A stretch of 34,115 nt of DNA from NCBI GenBank assembly GCA_012523435.1, contig JAAYIP010000013.1, forward strand, positions 1-34,115, in the 5' to 3' direction. The notes under the pieces are model-generated. The model made no database searches. It was not told where the DNA came from and worked only from the letters and a program-made list of their open reading frames with translations. This document shows, piece after piece, positions 16,568-24,793 of the stretch. The stretch's first letter is position 1; the number at the start of each line of letters is the position of its first letter. The position numbers and the translations under genes were made by a program. The stretch comes from Bacteroidales bacterium (GTDB lineage Bacteria; Bacteroidota; Bacteroidia; Bacteroidales; UBA12481).

Positions 16568-18820
16568 TTATCGACCTGTCAATTCCAGAGCGAGCTCACC
16601 TCCAGCCACGATCTCTTTGTGAGTCACGAATGTACGGTTGAGTTCCTGACCATTCAACCGGATCGATTTGATCAGTGAGAATTCCGGGGACCGATTCTCT
16701 GCAACAACTCTAAACTGCTTACCTTCAGGTAGATTGATCACCACCTCATCAAAAAATGGAGTACCAATCTGGTAAACTCCATCAGCAGGGTTGAGCGGGT
16801 AAAACCCCATAGTGCTGAACACATACCAAGCCGACATCGCGCCGCAGTCTTCGTTGCCACACAATCCATCAGGTTGGTCGGTGTAAAGTGTCGTGCAAAT
16901 GCGATGAACAATCTCCTGCGTCTTCTCCGGAGCCCCGGCGATATTGTACAGATAGGCCACATGATGGCTCGGTTCGTTGCCCTGGGCATACTGGCCTATC
17001 AATCCAGAGATATCCGGAGAGGCATTCTCCCCTTCCACCTGTGCCGTGGTGTTGAATAGCGAGTCGAGCCGACTGATAAAGGCCTCCCGGCCTCCCATCA
17101 GCGAGATCAGATCTTCCGGAGCATGCGGCACGAACCATGAATATTGCCAACTGTTACCTTCGGTGAAGTCGTGCACATTGTGGCTGCTATACAGCGGATT
17201 GAAATCCTGACGCCAGGATCCATCGGACATCCTACCGCGCATGAAGCGAGTCTCCGGATCAAAAACCGCCCGGTAGCTGTTTGATCTCTCCATAAAATAC
17301 TGATAATCTTCCTCCTTACCCAATTTCTTGGCCATCTGCGCAATACACCAGTCGTCATAGGCATATTCCAGTGTCTGGGAAACCGACTGGTTCTCCAGAT
17401 CCCCAGGCAGATAGCCGTACTCACGGTAGTTCTTCAGTCCGCGGCCATCATCCATGGCACTCTTTTTCATGGCTTCATAAGCTCGCTCATAATCAAATGG
17501 ATAGCCCTTCATGGCGGCATCAACAAGCACCGGGATGGCATGGTATCCAATCATACAGTTGGTCTCACAACCCTCTAAAGTCCAGACGGGCAACAAGCCA
17601 TGCTCATTATAATGGGCCATCATCGACTGTATCAAATCAGGCATGCGCTCCTGCTGGATCAGCGTAAAGAGCGGATGGGCAGCCCTAAAGGTGTCCCAGA
17701 GCGAAAACACGGTATAGTTTTTCCATCCCTCTGCCTGTTTCACGGTCCGTTCCGGATCGCTGCCCCGATAGCGACCATCCACATCGGAGAATAGGCTCGG
17801 AGCGATCATGCTATGGTACAATGCTGTATAAAAGGTGGTTTTCAAACTGTTATCCTCGGTGGTGATATCAATTTTGGATAGTTCCCGATTCCAGGCTTCC
17901 CTCGCTGCATTCCTGACACGGTTGAACCGCCATCCGGGGTTCTCAGCCAACAAATTACGGACTGCACCCTCCTCATCGACAGGTGATAAAGCGACCTTCA
18001 TCAACAACTCACCACCCTTTTCACCGAAAGAAAAGAGTGCCGATGAGTATTTGCCCAACACATTGCGCATCCCCGGATTTTCCAGTCCGGTTTTGTACAG
18101 GGTGTACGAAGTCATCGGCTTGGAAAAAACGGCCGCGAAAAAAACCTGTTGATTGTTGGCCCACCCTTTAGATTTCCGGAATCCGGTGATGAGGGTATCA
18201 TTCTCAATATGGATAGACGTTTCCACAGGAGCATCCCAATTCACAGCAAAACCCAGGTCGAGCATCAGGTTGACAGCTTCGTCGGCAGGGTAGCTATAGC
18301 GGTGAAAACCAGTTCGTTCGGTGGCGGTCAGTTCTACCCGGATTGGCCTGAGGCCAGTCTCAGGCTCCCGCACGGTAACCCGATAATAGCCGGGTGAGGC
18401 TTCCTCTTCATCATGTGAAAAAGCTGCGCTGAATCGCTGATGAAACACTTTTCCCCCATGATACTCATCCTCCGTCAGGCTGATGGTTGTCGGTTGGAAC
18501 AGGATATCCCCAAGATCACCTATCCCGGTGCCACTCAAGTGCTTGTGAGCAAACCCGACAATAACAGAATCGGAATAGTGGTATCCCGAGCACCAGTCCC
18601 AGCCATTGCGACCGTTATTTGGACTGAGCTGAACCATCCCGAAGGGCACCACGGCACCCGGGAAGGTATGGCCATGGGCATCGGTACCGATGAAAGGATC
18701 GACAAAGCGGGCATAATCCGTTTCAGAGTTCCTGCCACAGGAGGAACTCATGAGTAGAACGGTAGCAACCAGCAACAAAATGATTGAAGAATGGCGGTGA
18801 ATCGTTTTCAGCGGGGTCAT
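16568..18820 (-). CDS. GH92 exo-alpha-mannosidase lipoprotein
   Basis: Calcium-dependent inverting exo-mannosidase that trims alpha-linked mannose from N-glycans or yeast mannan. The lipobox SSSC at Cys28 indicates membrane anchoring. GH92 hallmarks appear in order: VDPFIGTDAHGHTFPGAVVPFGM at the N-terminus, GFAHKHLSGTG, the ETNCMIGYHAIPVL segment, GNEPSHHVAYLYN, and the catalytic-base region CGNEDCGAMSAWYVFSTMGFYP. At 750 residues it is full length. The linkage (1,2 versus 1,3, 1,4 or 1,6) cannot be read safely from the sequence. It has its own promoter and lies next to a ROK kinase and a SIS isomerase, with a GH125 further upstream, forming an alpha-mannoside module. Confidence 0.94.
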   Translation of the reverse strand: MTPLKTIHRHSSIILLLVATVLLMSSSCGRNSETDYARFVDPFIGTDAHGHTFPGAVVPFGMVQLSPNNGRNGWDWCSGYHYSDSVIVGFAHKHLSGTGIGDLGDILFQPTTISLTEDEYHGGKVFHQRFSAAFSHDEEEASPGYYRVTVREPETGLRPIRVELTATERTGFHRYSYPADEAVNLMLDLGFAVNWDAPVETSIHIENDTLITGFRKSKGWANNQQVFFAAVFSKPMTSYTLYKTGLENPGMRNVLGKYSSALFSFGEKGGELLMKVALSPVDEEGAVRNLLAENPGWRFNRVRNAAREAWNRELSKIDITTEDNSLKTTFYTALYHSMIAPSLFSDVDGRYRGSDPERTVKQAEGWKNYTVFSLWDTFRAAHPLFTLIQQERMPDLIQSMMAHYNEHGLLPVWTLEGCETNCMIGYHAIPVLVDAAMKGYPFDYERAYEAMKKSAMDDGRGLKNYREYGYLPGDLENQSVSQTLEYAYDDWCIAQMAKKLGKEEDYQYFMERSNSYRAVFDPETRFMRGRMSDGSWRQDFNPLYSSHNVHDFTEGNSWQYSWFVPHAPEDLISLMGGREAFISRLDSLFNTTAQVEGENASPDISGLIGQYAQGNEPSHHVAYLYNIAGAPEKTQEIVHRICTTLYTDQPDGLCGNEDCGAMSAWYVFSTMGFYPLNPADGVYQIGTPFFDEVVINLPEGKQFRVVAENRSPEFSLIKSIRLNGQELNRTFVTHKEIVAGGELALELTGR

Positions 18821-18837
18821 AGTCGTACGTTTTTATA

Positions 18838-18845
18838 CAAATGTA
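18838..18845 (-). promoter_or_regulatory. -7 box (TACATTTG) of the GH92 gene
   Basis: An exact TAnnTTTG match on the minus strand, ending 17 bases before the GH92 ATG at 18820. It lies in the 78-base gap after the ROK gene, so GH92 and perhaps the TPR gene can be transcribed independently of the upstream sugar-kinase genes. Confidence 0.6.
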
Positions 18846-18898
18846 CAACGTTCAGCCCCAGCACGACCCCCAAAGTGGAGAAATATCCAAATTAGCTT

Positions 18899-19900
18899 CT
18901 ATTCTATTCCGGTTAGAGCACCGTCACCGTCATTATATTTCTCATACTTTTCCCAGGCCAGTGCGCTGGCTCCGAGCACGGCGGAGTTTTTACTGTTCAG
19001 CCCCGACGCCATCAGCTTGACCTTCCCTCTGTACACAAAGAGGAGGTTCTCCTCAAACGAGCGAATGGTTGGTTCAAGAATCAGCCCTTTGGCTAAGGTT
19101 AGGCCCCCGAACAGAAAGATCGCCTCCGGATTGATGTGGGCTACCACATCGGCTAACTTGAGTCCGAGCATCTCCCCGGTTTGATCGAAAGCCCTGATAG
19201 CCAAGACATCGCCTCGCTCAGCAGCCTCCGCAATATGCAGAGCAGTCATCTCATTAAAGCTTATATCGCGTAATTCCGAACCTTCGATGGAGTCGGCCAT
19301 GATCTTAAAAAGAGTCCGCTTAAGTCCGGTAGCCGACACGTATGTTTCGAGGCATCCCATCCTTCCGCAGCCACACTCGCGGTTGGTACGCCCGGGCCTA
19401 ACAATGGTGTGACCAATCTCACCGGCAAAACCATCCTGACCATATACCAACTTACCATCTACCACGATTCCACTGCCCAGGCCAGTACCTAACGTGATCA
19501 CCACAAAGTTTTTCATCCCTTTGGCATTCCCGTACACCATCTCACCAACAGCTGCCGCATTGGCATCGTTGGTCACCAGAATGGGCAACGATGTATGCTT
19601 ACTCACTAGATCAGCCAGTGGGATGATCCCCTTCCAAGGCAGATCCGCCGGATATTCAATGGTTCCCTTATTAATGTTCCCCATCGGGGCACCGATGCCT
19701 ATCCCTACAACCTCCAACGGCTCAGAAAACTGCTCTTTCACCAGCTTGATCTTGTCCATCAGAGTAGCAACATACACGTCCGGCTCGGGAAACCCAACCG
19801 TTGAAATCGATTCTTCGGCCAGAAAATGGCCCTGGCGATCGACAAAAGCAAAATCGGTGTTCGTTCCACCAATGTCAATACCTAATGCAACCTGCAGCAT
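18899..19900 (-). CDS. ROK family sugar kinase (copy 1)
   Basis: ATP-dependent hexose kinase of the ROK family, probably glucokinase- or mannokinase-like. The phosphate-1 loop GIDIGGTNTDFAFVD is at residues 7-21 and NDANAAAVGE, with the catalytic Asp, at 111-120. EIGH gives zinc ligand His164, and CGCGRMGC gives Cys176, Cys178 and Cys183. It has no DNA-binding HTH, so it is an enzyme rather than a NagC-type repressor. At 333 residues it is full length. A paralogue with the same motifs lies at 22337-23287. SIS isomerase and GH92 on either side suggest that it phosphorylates mannose or another sugar released locally. Substrate choice is inference. Confidence 0.9.
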   Translation of the reverse strand: MLQVALGIDIGGTNTDFAFVDRQGHFLAEESISTVGFPEPDVYVATLMDKIKLVKEQFSEPLEVVGIGIGAPMGNINKGTIEYPADLPWKGIIPLADLVSKHTSLPILVTNDANAAAVGEMVYGNAKGMKNFVVITLGTGLGSGIVVDGKLVYGQDGFAGEIGHTIVRPGRTNRECGCGRMGCLETYVSATGLKRTLFKIMADSIEGSELRDISFNEMTALHIAEAAERGDVLAIRAFDQTGEMLGLKLADVVAHINPEAIFLFGGLTLAKGLILEPTIRSFEENLLFVYRGKVKLMASGLNSKNSAVLGASALAWEKYEKYNDGDGALTGIE

Positions 19901-19966
19901 GCTCTTTTATTTTGTTTTGTAATATGAGGATGAGGCCATAGCGATGGTCAGCGGGGCGAGATCCTG

Positions 19967-20980
19967 TTAAAGTGTAAACTCATTACCTATCTTCCTGGCT
20001 CTCACTGGTTTATCCAGATCAATCCCCAGCGCCAGTCCCGTCTCTACGAGTAGATTCCAGCCTGCCGCCAGCTCCACATAGGGCGCCATCTTGCCACCAT
20101 CCGGAATCAACACGGTAGGGAAGGCAGTTTGACGGGAAGCGATGGCGATCACGTTCATCCCCACCCCTTTCACCAGACATTGCTGGAACTTTTCTTCCTC
20201 CGCCGGGAACGGGTCAACAATCACCACCACCTCACGGCGGTCCATCACCTCCTCGATTCCGTGGACAGCATAGGTCCCTTCCAGGAATTCCGATTTTTTC
20301 CTGGTGATCTCATTGGTTTTCAACGTCAGCTCTTCAACTACCCCATTATTCCGTCCGGCGAAATAGATCATATCGGCACTCTTCACCGATTCAATGATTT
20401 CCTTATCAATGCGGGTAGTCATAGCCTCCTCCATCTGATCGGGTAACTCGTCGAAGCCACACAAGCATTTCCCCACCATCACGCGCACGAGAGCATCATA
20501 AAAGAGTGCCTGCTCCACCACGGATTTAGTGGCAGCTACAGCGTCCTCTTTGCCACAGCCTAAAACATGGGTTTGATGGGCCAGGTCGGCCAACTTAGTA
20601 TCCTCATTAGCTGTGAGACCGAACAATGCATCATGGCCCTCCTCCCGCAGCTTCATGAACAGCCTGACTACCTCTTTGGTCTGTCCTGAGTTGGATGCAC
20701 CAAAAACAGCCAGGTCGGTCAGCGGATACTCCATGGCCTGCGTTGATCCCTCGGTGAACACCGGAATGCGAGCTCCATAGCGTAACATATCATAAATGGC
20801 CCGCTTGGCTGGAAAAATTCGGCTGCTGCCTTCTCCCGTCAGAAACAAACCCTTTTTTGTCTGGGCCCGCCTGGCAAAAGTACCAACCTCCGTTGGATCA
20901 AAATTGCGGACTACCTGTGCGGTCTCCATCATCTCCCGTACCAAGGCAAATCTGGTATATTTTACATCGTACAAATTCAT
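19967..20980 (-). CDS. SIS-domain sugar-phosphate isomerase/deaminase
   Basis: A 337-residue cytoplasmic protein of two tandem SIS (sugar isomerase) domains, like the isomerase half of GlmS or AgaS-type proteins. The first domain has GEGSSRIFPAK (49-59) and the phosphate-binding SNSGQTKE (96-103). The second has IYFAGRNNGVVEELTLKTNE and ends in EEVMDRREVVVIVDP. It presumably interconverts or deaminates a phosphorylated sugar made by the ROK kinases next door, and mannose-6-phosphate or glucosamine-6-phosphate are reasonable candidates. It has its own -7 box just beyond the truncated phosphofructokinase gene. ROK copy 1 follows 66 bases downstream. Confidence 0.82.
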   Translation of the reverse strand: MNLYDVKYTRFALVREMMETAQVVRNFDPTEVGTFARRAQTKKGLFLTGEGSSRIFPAKRAIYDMLRYGARIPVFTEGSTQAMEYPLTDLAVFGASNSGQTKEVVRLFMKLREEGHDALFGLTANEDTKLADLAHQTHVLGCGKEDAVAATKSVVEQALFYDALVRVMVGKCLCGFDELPDQMEEAMTTRIDKEIIESVKSADMIYFAGRNNGVVEELTLKTNEITRKKSEFLEGTYAVHGIEEVMDRREVVVIVDPFPAEEEKFQQCLVKGVGMNVIAIASRQTAFPTVLIPDGGKMAPYVELAAGWNLLVETGLALGIDLDKPVRARKIGNEFTL

Positions 20981-21000
20981 AGGGGAAAAATTAAGAATTA

Positions 21001-21008
21001 CAAATGTA
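21001..21008 (-). promoter_or_regulatory. -7 box (TACATTTG) of the SIS isomerase gene
   Basis: A perfect TAnnTTTG on the minus strand, ending 20 bases before the ATG at 20980 and beginning 4 bases after the stop of the truncated phosphofructokinase frame. It shows that the deletion that truncated the kinase gene left the downstream gene with a promoter. Confidence 0.6.
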
Positions 21009-21011
21009 TGA

Positions 21012-21665
21012 CTATCTGATATTTAAAAACTCCGGGCAATAGATCAGGTGGGGAGCATCATCCTCCTGGCGCCTGGCCAGCGCGGTGGCTGCTCCAAGCC
21101 ATCCGGCATCCCGGCCAATGGTTTGATAAACCACAAACTGATCCACCTTTTTCATGTCCCTGGCCAGCATCCCAGCCTGCATCACATTCAGGATATTGCT
21201 CCTGGCAGCCGACGGGAAACCAGGGGTATGATCAGTGCCAAACAGATCATTATCAACCGTTTTCGGCACTCCGACACCGGTTAGTTCATAGCCTTGCTTC
21301 CGGCAATAGGCTTCTACCCGGTTGATGGTATCCATGGTGTCATTACCCCCAATCAGGAAGAAATAATGAATATCGTACTTCTTCAGCACCTCCAGGATCC
21401 TGGGAAAATCTTCCTCTTTCAGCTTGTGCCGCGATGAACCCAGGGCAGATCCCGGCGTCTTCCGGAGTCCGCTCAACACCGCTTTAGGCTGACTACCCAG
21501 GTCAATGAGCCACTCCTTCATGAATCCTTCGATTCCGTAGTTCATGCCATAAATGCTCTCGATCATTTCCGATTGAATAGCAGCATCAATGACTCCCGCC
21601 AGGCTGGAGTTAATGACGGAAGTGGGTCCTCCCGACTGGCCGATGATACAGTTTCCTTTGATCAT
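21012..21665 (-). pseudogene. 6-phosphofructokinase N-terminal half (C-terminal half deleted)
   Basis: The 217 residues match the N-terminal half of a group II, probably PPi-type, phosphofructokinase. The nucleotide/PPi loop GQSGGPTSVINSSLAG is at 9-24, GGNDTMDT at 106-113, the active-site PKTVDND at 134-140, and GRDAGW at 184-189. After EDDAPHLIYCPEF the family pattern stops, and LNIR then TAG follows. Family members are about 350-450 residues, so roughly half is missing, including the fructose-6-phosphate binding segments. Only 31 bases separate the stop from the SIS gene, so the missing part is not nearby, which points to a deletion. It is probably inactive. The gene lies 12 bases downstream of the CBM9-like gene in the same operon-like run. 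Confidence 0.82.
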
Positions 21666-21677
21666 GTTTTGATGGTA

Positions 21678-22340
21678 TTAGATTTTAGGATCGAACCGGA
21701 GGGTTCCAAAATATTCGGGGCGGTGAAAATCAGGACTCTCCGTTTCAATGGGATTCCAGGAAAGGTAATGGGGATGCGACAGCTTGTCGCCACATTTGTA
21801 GAAATTCGCTCTAATCGTTACCCCCGCAGGCGAAGTCATTCCCTCCGGGAGAAAAATATCGTACGGGATTGCCACGGTGAGCTCCCACAACTGATCGCCC
21901 CTTCGCTCGTCAAAGGGCTCTGTTCCAAGCGTCCCCGACCGGCGGATGTGGGAAATCACAGCCGGATCACACAGACGATCATCGTGGCGGCTCTTTCCCC
22001 GCCCCATCAGAATCGTCCCGATGGCATTGAACTCAAAATTGAAATAGATGCCATCATTAGAGGGTGCCACAAAGAACTCAACGCACGAATCCTCATAAAC
22101 CTGTTGGTTGGAACGGGTCATTTGGGCTTTCACAAAGTGCTCTCTGACAATGAATTTCAAGAAAATCTCCTGCTCTCCATACCCGATTTTAAACGTTACC
22201 TCCGGCTTGTTGGCGTAGCCGGGCCAGTTGACTGTGCCAATCTCATGGGCTAAACCGATTGCATCCAGTACCCTGGATACCTCGTCTAACCCGGGTTGGT
22301 GACTCGATAAGCCCAGATAGGGAACGTTTATTTCCTTCAC
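21678..22340 (-). CDS. CBM9-like carbohydrate-binding domain protein, apparently cytoplasmic
   Basis: A single beta-sandwich domain of about 220 residues of the family 9 carbohydrate-binding type found in Bacteroidota. It shows the order WPGYANKPEVTFKIGYGEQEIFLKF, SCVEFFVAP, YFNFEFNAIG, WELTVAIPYDIF and SPDFHRPEYFGTLRF. The frame opens at TTG 22355, but I choose GTG at 22340. That GTG overlaps the TGA of the ROK gene (GTGA) and has AGGAG five bases upstream. Neither start gives a signal peptide, which is odd for a glycan-binding protein. It may bind free sugars in the cytoplasm or be exported by an unrecognised route. It is translationally coupled to ROK copy 2. Confidence 0.78.
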   Translation of the reverse strand: MKEINVPYLGLSSHQPGLDEVSRVLDAIGLAHEIGTVNWPGYANKPEVTFKIGYGEQEIFLKFIVREHFVKAQMTRSNQQVYEDSCVEFFVAPSNDGIYFNFEFNAIGTILMGRGKSRHDDRLCDPAVISHIRRSGTLGTEPFDERRGDQLWELTVAIPYDIFLPEGMTSPAGVTIRANFYKCGDKLSHPHYLSWNPIETESPDFHRPEYFGTLRFDPKI

Positions 22341-23287
22341 CCTAACTCCTTCCAAGCCAATGCACTAGATCCAAGAATGGCCGCATCGGCCTCTTTCAGC
22401 GACGACGGGATAATCTTCATGGTTTTCCGGTAGTAGCGCAAGATGGTCTCATCGACATAGCGATTCAGGGGATCGAAAAGAAGATAACCCGCCTGTGCCA
22501 GTCCGCCGAAAAGAAACACCGCTTCCGGGCTGCAAAATACAGCGGCATTATTGATCGCGGTGGCCAACATTTCCGCTGTACGGTCAAACGCTTCCAGTGC
22601 AATCGGATCACCCTTTTCTGCTGCCTCGGCAATCATTTTAGAGGTTAAGGCATCTGCCGATACTTTCCGCAGAGGGCTTGGTTCACGTTTTTCAGCGAAG
22701 AGCTCCTGCACAGTCTTCACAATTCCGGTAGCGGAGACATACGTTTCGAGGCAACCCTGGCGACCGCATCCGCACTCCCGACCGAATGGTTCCATCGTCA
22801 GATGTCCCATCTCGCCAGCGAAACCCGTGTGCCCATACACCAGCTCACCATTGATGACGATGCCGCTGCCCAGTCCCGTGCCCAGCGTTAAGATGATAAA
22901 ATTCTTCATCCCGCGAGCTCCGCCATAGATCATCTCTCCCAGAGCTGCTGCATTGGCGTCGTTGGTGAGCACCACCGGAACACTGTAATGCTTTTTGAAC
23001 AAGTTAACCAACGGCACGATCCCCTTCCAGTTGAGGTTCGGGGCATGCTCTATGGTTCCTTTGTAGTAGTTTCCGTTGGGAGCACCAATACCAATACCCC
23101 TGAGCTCAACCGATCCGGCTGATTTCAAGAGCAATTGTATCTCTGCATGAACTACCTCGACAAAATCCTCGGCTTTCTTATACTCAGCGGTTTTGACCCT
23201 CCCTTGTGCTAAAATATTCGCTTTACGGTCAACCACGCCAATCTTGGTGTTGGTACCACCTATGTCAATGCCAATGACTACTTCCAT
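22337..23287 (-). CDS. ROK family sugar kinase (copy 2)
   Basis: A paralogue of the 18899 gene with the same architecture: VVIGIDIGGTNTKIGVVD at the N-terminus, TNDANAAALGE, GFAGEMGH and the zinc motif ECGCGRQGCLETYVSA. There is no HTH domain. The frame is open to 23323, but the ATG at 23287 places the phosphate loop right at the N-terminus as in ROK enzymes, giving 316 residues. It lies 49 bases after GH125 and overlaps the CBM9-like gene, so these three probably form one transcript. The kinase likely activates the mannose released by GH125 or a related hexose. The two ROK copies differ enough to have different substrates. Confidence 0.9.
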   Translation of the reverse strand: MEVVIGIDIGGTNTKIGVVDRKANILAQGRVKTAEYKKAEDFVEVVHAEIQLLLKSAGSVELRGIGIGAPNGNYYKGTIEHAPNLNWKGIVPLVNLFKKHYSVPVVLTNDANAAALGEMIYGGARGMKNFIILTLGTGLGSGIVINGELVYGHTGFAGEMGHLTMEPFGRECGCGRQGCLETYVSATGIVKTVQELFAEKREPSPLRKVSADALTSKMIAEAAEKGDPIALEAFDRTAEMLATAINNAAVFCSPEAVFLFGGLAQAGYLLFDPLNRYVDETILRYYRKTMKIIPSSLKEADAAILGSSALAWKELG

Positions 23288-23336
23288 ATTATATCGTATT
23301 ATTTTTCGGCTTGTGCCGTTCATTCATCTGCCTAAA

Positions 23337-24761
23337 CTACAATAAATCGGGATTTTTCTCGTGAAGATTGACTACCAGCTCACCGAAAAGGGTGTTGGCC
23401 CAGGCAAACCATTTACGCGTAAATTGTGCCGGGTCCTCCCGATGAAACGATTCATGCATAAAGCCCGTTCCCGCATGGGTGGCCCGGAGCATCTCCAGAC
23501 AAGCCTTAATCTCGTTTGGATCAATGGAGGTATGTGCGCGCATGATGATCGACATCGGCCAGATCTTGTCGATGAGGGTGTGAGGTCCGCCAACTCCTTC
23601 GGCCAGAGGCCCTCTGAAAAACCAGGGATTATCCCGGCTCAGAACAAATTTCCGGGTATTTCGGTATAGCTGATCCTCAGCGTTGATGGTGGTCAGATAG
23701 GGAATTGCGAGCAAGCTAGGCACATTGGCATCATCCATAAATAGCTGATTTCCATAGCCATCCACCTCATAAGCAAACATTTTTCCGTATCCCGTCCTCT
23801 CCGCAACAGCATACTGATAAAGCGCCTTCTCCACCTCATCGGCTAGCTGACGACTCTCTGCGGCCATTGCCGACTCTTTTCCGAGAGCATCAAAGATCTC
23901 GGCTAACTGCCTCAGGCTGGTGATGGCGAACAGGTTTGATGGTATCAGGAAGGGATAGATCGTGGCATCATCCGATGGCCTAAAAATGGAGCAGATCAAT
24001 CCTACCGGCCGGATCGGATTGCCATATCCGCCTCCGGGCACCGTATCGGTTTGCCAGCTGGTGACCCGCTGAAAACGGTAGGGTCCCCTGCTGTTCTTGC
24101 GCTGCTGCTCACGGAACGTCTGGAGCACCAAACCCATCGCCTTGATCCAGTCGGGCGTGAAAACAGAATCATCTTTGGTAACCTTCCAATAGCCATAAGC
24201 CAGCCGGATCGGGTAACAGAGCGAGTCAACCTCCCATTTGCGCTCATGCAATTCCGGCTTCATATCCGTCAGATCCTCCAGCCAGGGCGACTCCCCCGGG
24301 CCATCATTGAAAGCATTGGCGTAGGGATCGATCAGGATGCAGGCCGTCTGACGGTTAACCACTCCGGCCAATAACTGTTTTAAAGCCTTATCCTTCGATG
24401 CCAGCGCAAGGTACGGCCACACCTGTGCCGACGAATCCCGTAGCCACATGGCATCAATGTCACCGGTGATCACGAAGGTGTCCGGGCGGCCATTGATCAT
24501 CTGATGACGGACGGTGGTGTCCAGGGTGTTCGGATAACAATTTTCGAACAGCCACGCTATCTCAGGATTACGAATAGCCCCTTTGACCTCCTGGATGGTC
24601 GCTTCCACGGCTTCCGACACAAAATGACGATCCTTCAGAGCAGGTCGGTTCGAAATAAACTCCTCCCCGCGAAATGCCCGGGCTACCACAGGTGCCCCGC
24701 CGGCTAACACGGCTCCAGCAGCTAAGCCAGTGGTTTTCAGAAAATAACGACGATTTCCCAT
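23337..24761 (-). CDS. GH125 exo-alpha-1,6-mannosidase with Tat signal
   Basis: A 474-residue inverting exo-alpha-1,6-mannosidase. The N-terminus MGNRRYFLKTTGLAAGAVLA is a twin-arginine signal (RRYFLK), so the enzyme is exported folded. The (alpha/alpha)6 domain has WLRDSSAQVWPY at 106-117, the conserved KPELHERKWEVDSLCYP segment, and MHESFHREDP near 435-444 with a conserved Glu. Its length is normal for the family. GH125 enzymes remove the core alpha-1,6 mannose of N-glycans or the mannan backbone, complementing the GH92 in this window. It starts 33 bases after the flippase pseudogene ends and leads the ROK and CBM9-like genes. Confidence 0.93.
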   Translation of the reverse strand: MGNRRYFLKTTGLAAGAVLAGGAPVVARAFRGEEFISNRPALKDRHFVSEAVEATIQEVKGAIRNPEIAWLFENCYPNTLDTTVRHQMINGRPDTFVITGDIDAMWLRDSSAQVWPYLALASKDKALKQLLAGVVNRQTACILIDPYANAFNDGPGESPWLEDLTDMKPELHERKWEVDSLCYPIRLAYGYWKVTKDDSVFTPDWIKAMGLVLQTFREQQRKNSRGPYRFQRVTSWQTDTVPGGGYGNPIRPVGLICSIFRPSDDATIYPFLIPSNLFAITSLRQLAEIFDALGKESAMAAESRQLADEVEKALYQYAVAERTGYGKMFAYEVDGYGNQLFMDDANVPSLLAIPYLTTINAEDQLYRNTRKFVLSRDNPWFFRGPLAEGVGGPHTLIDKIWPMSIIMRAHTSIDPNEIKACLEMLRATHAGTGFMHESFHREDPAQFTRKWFAWANTLFGELVVNLHEKNPDLL

Positions 24762-24793
24762 ATTTTTTCGTTTACATGAACAGTTAGCCGAGA

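Noticed and set aside
18899-23287. ROK proteins as NagC/Mlc-type transcriptional repressors
   Set aside because: Both begin directly with the GIDIGGTNT phosphate loop and have no N-terminal helix-turn-helix domain.
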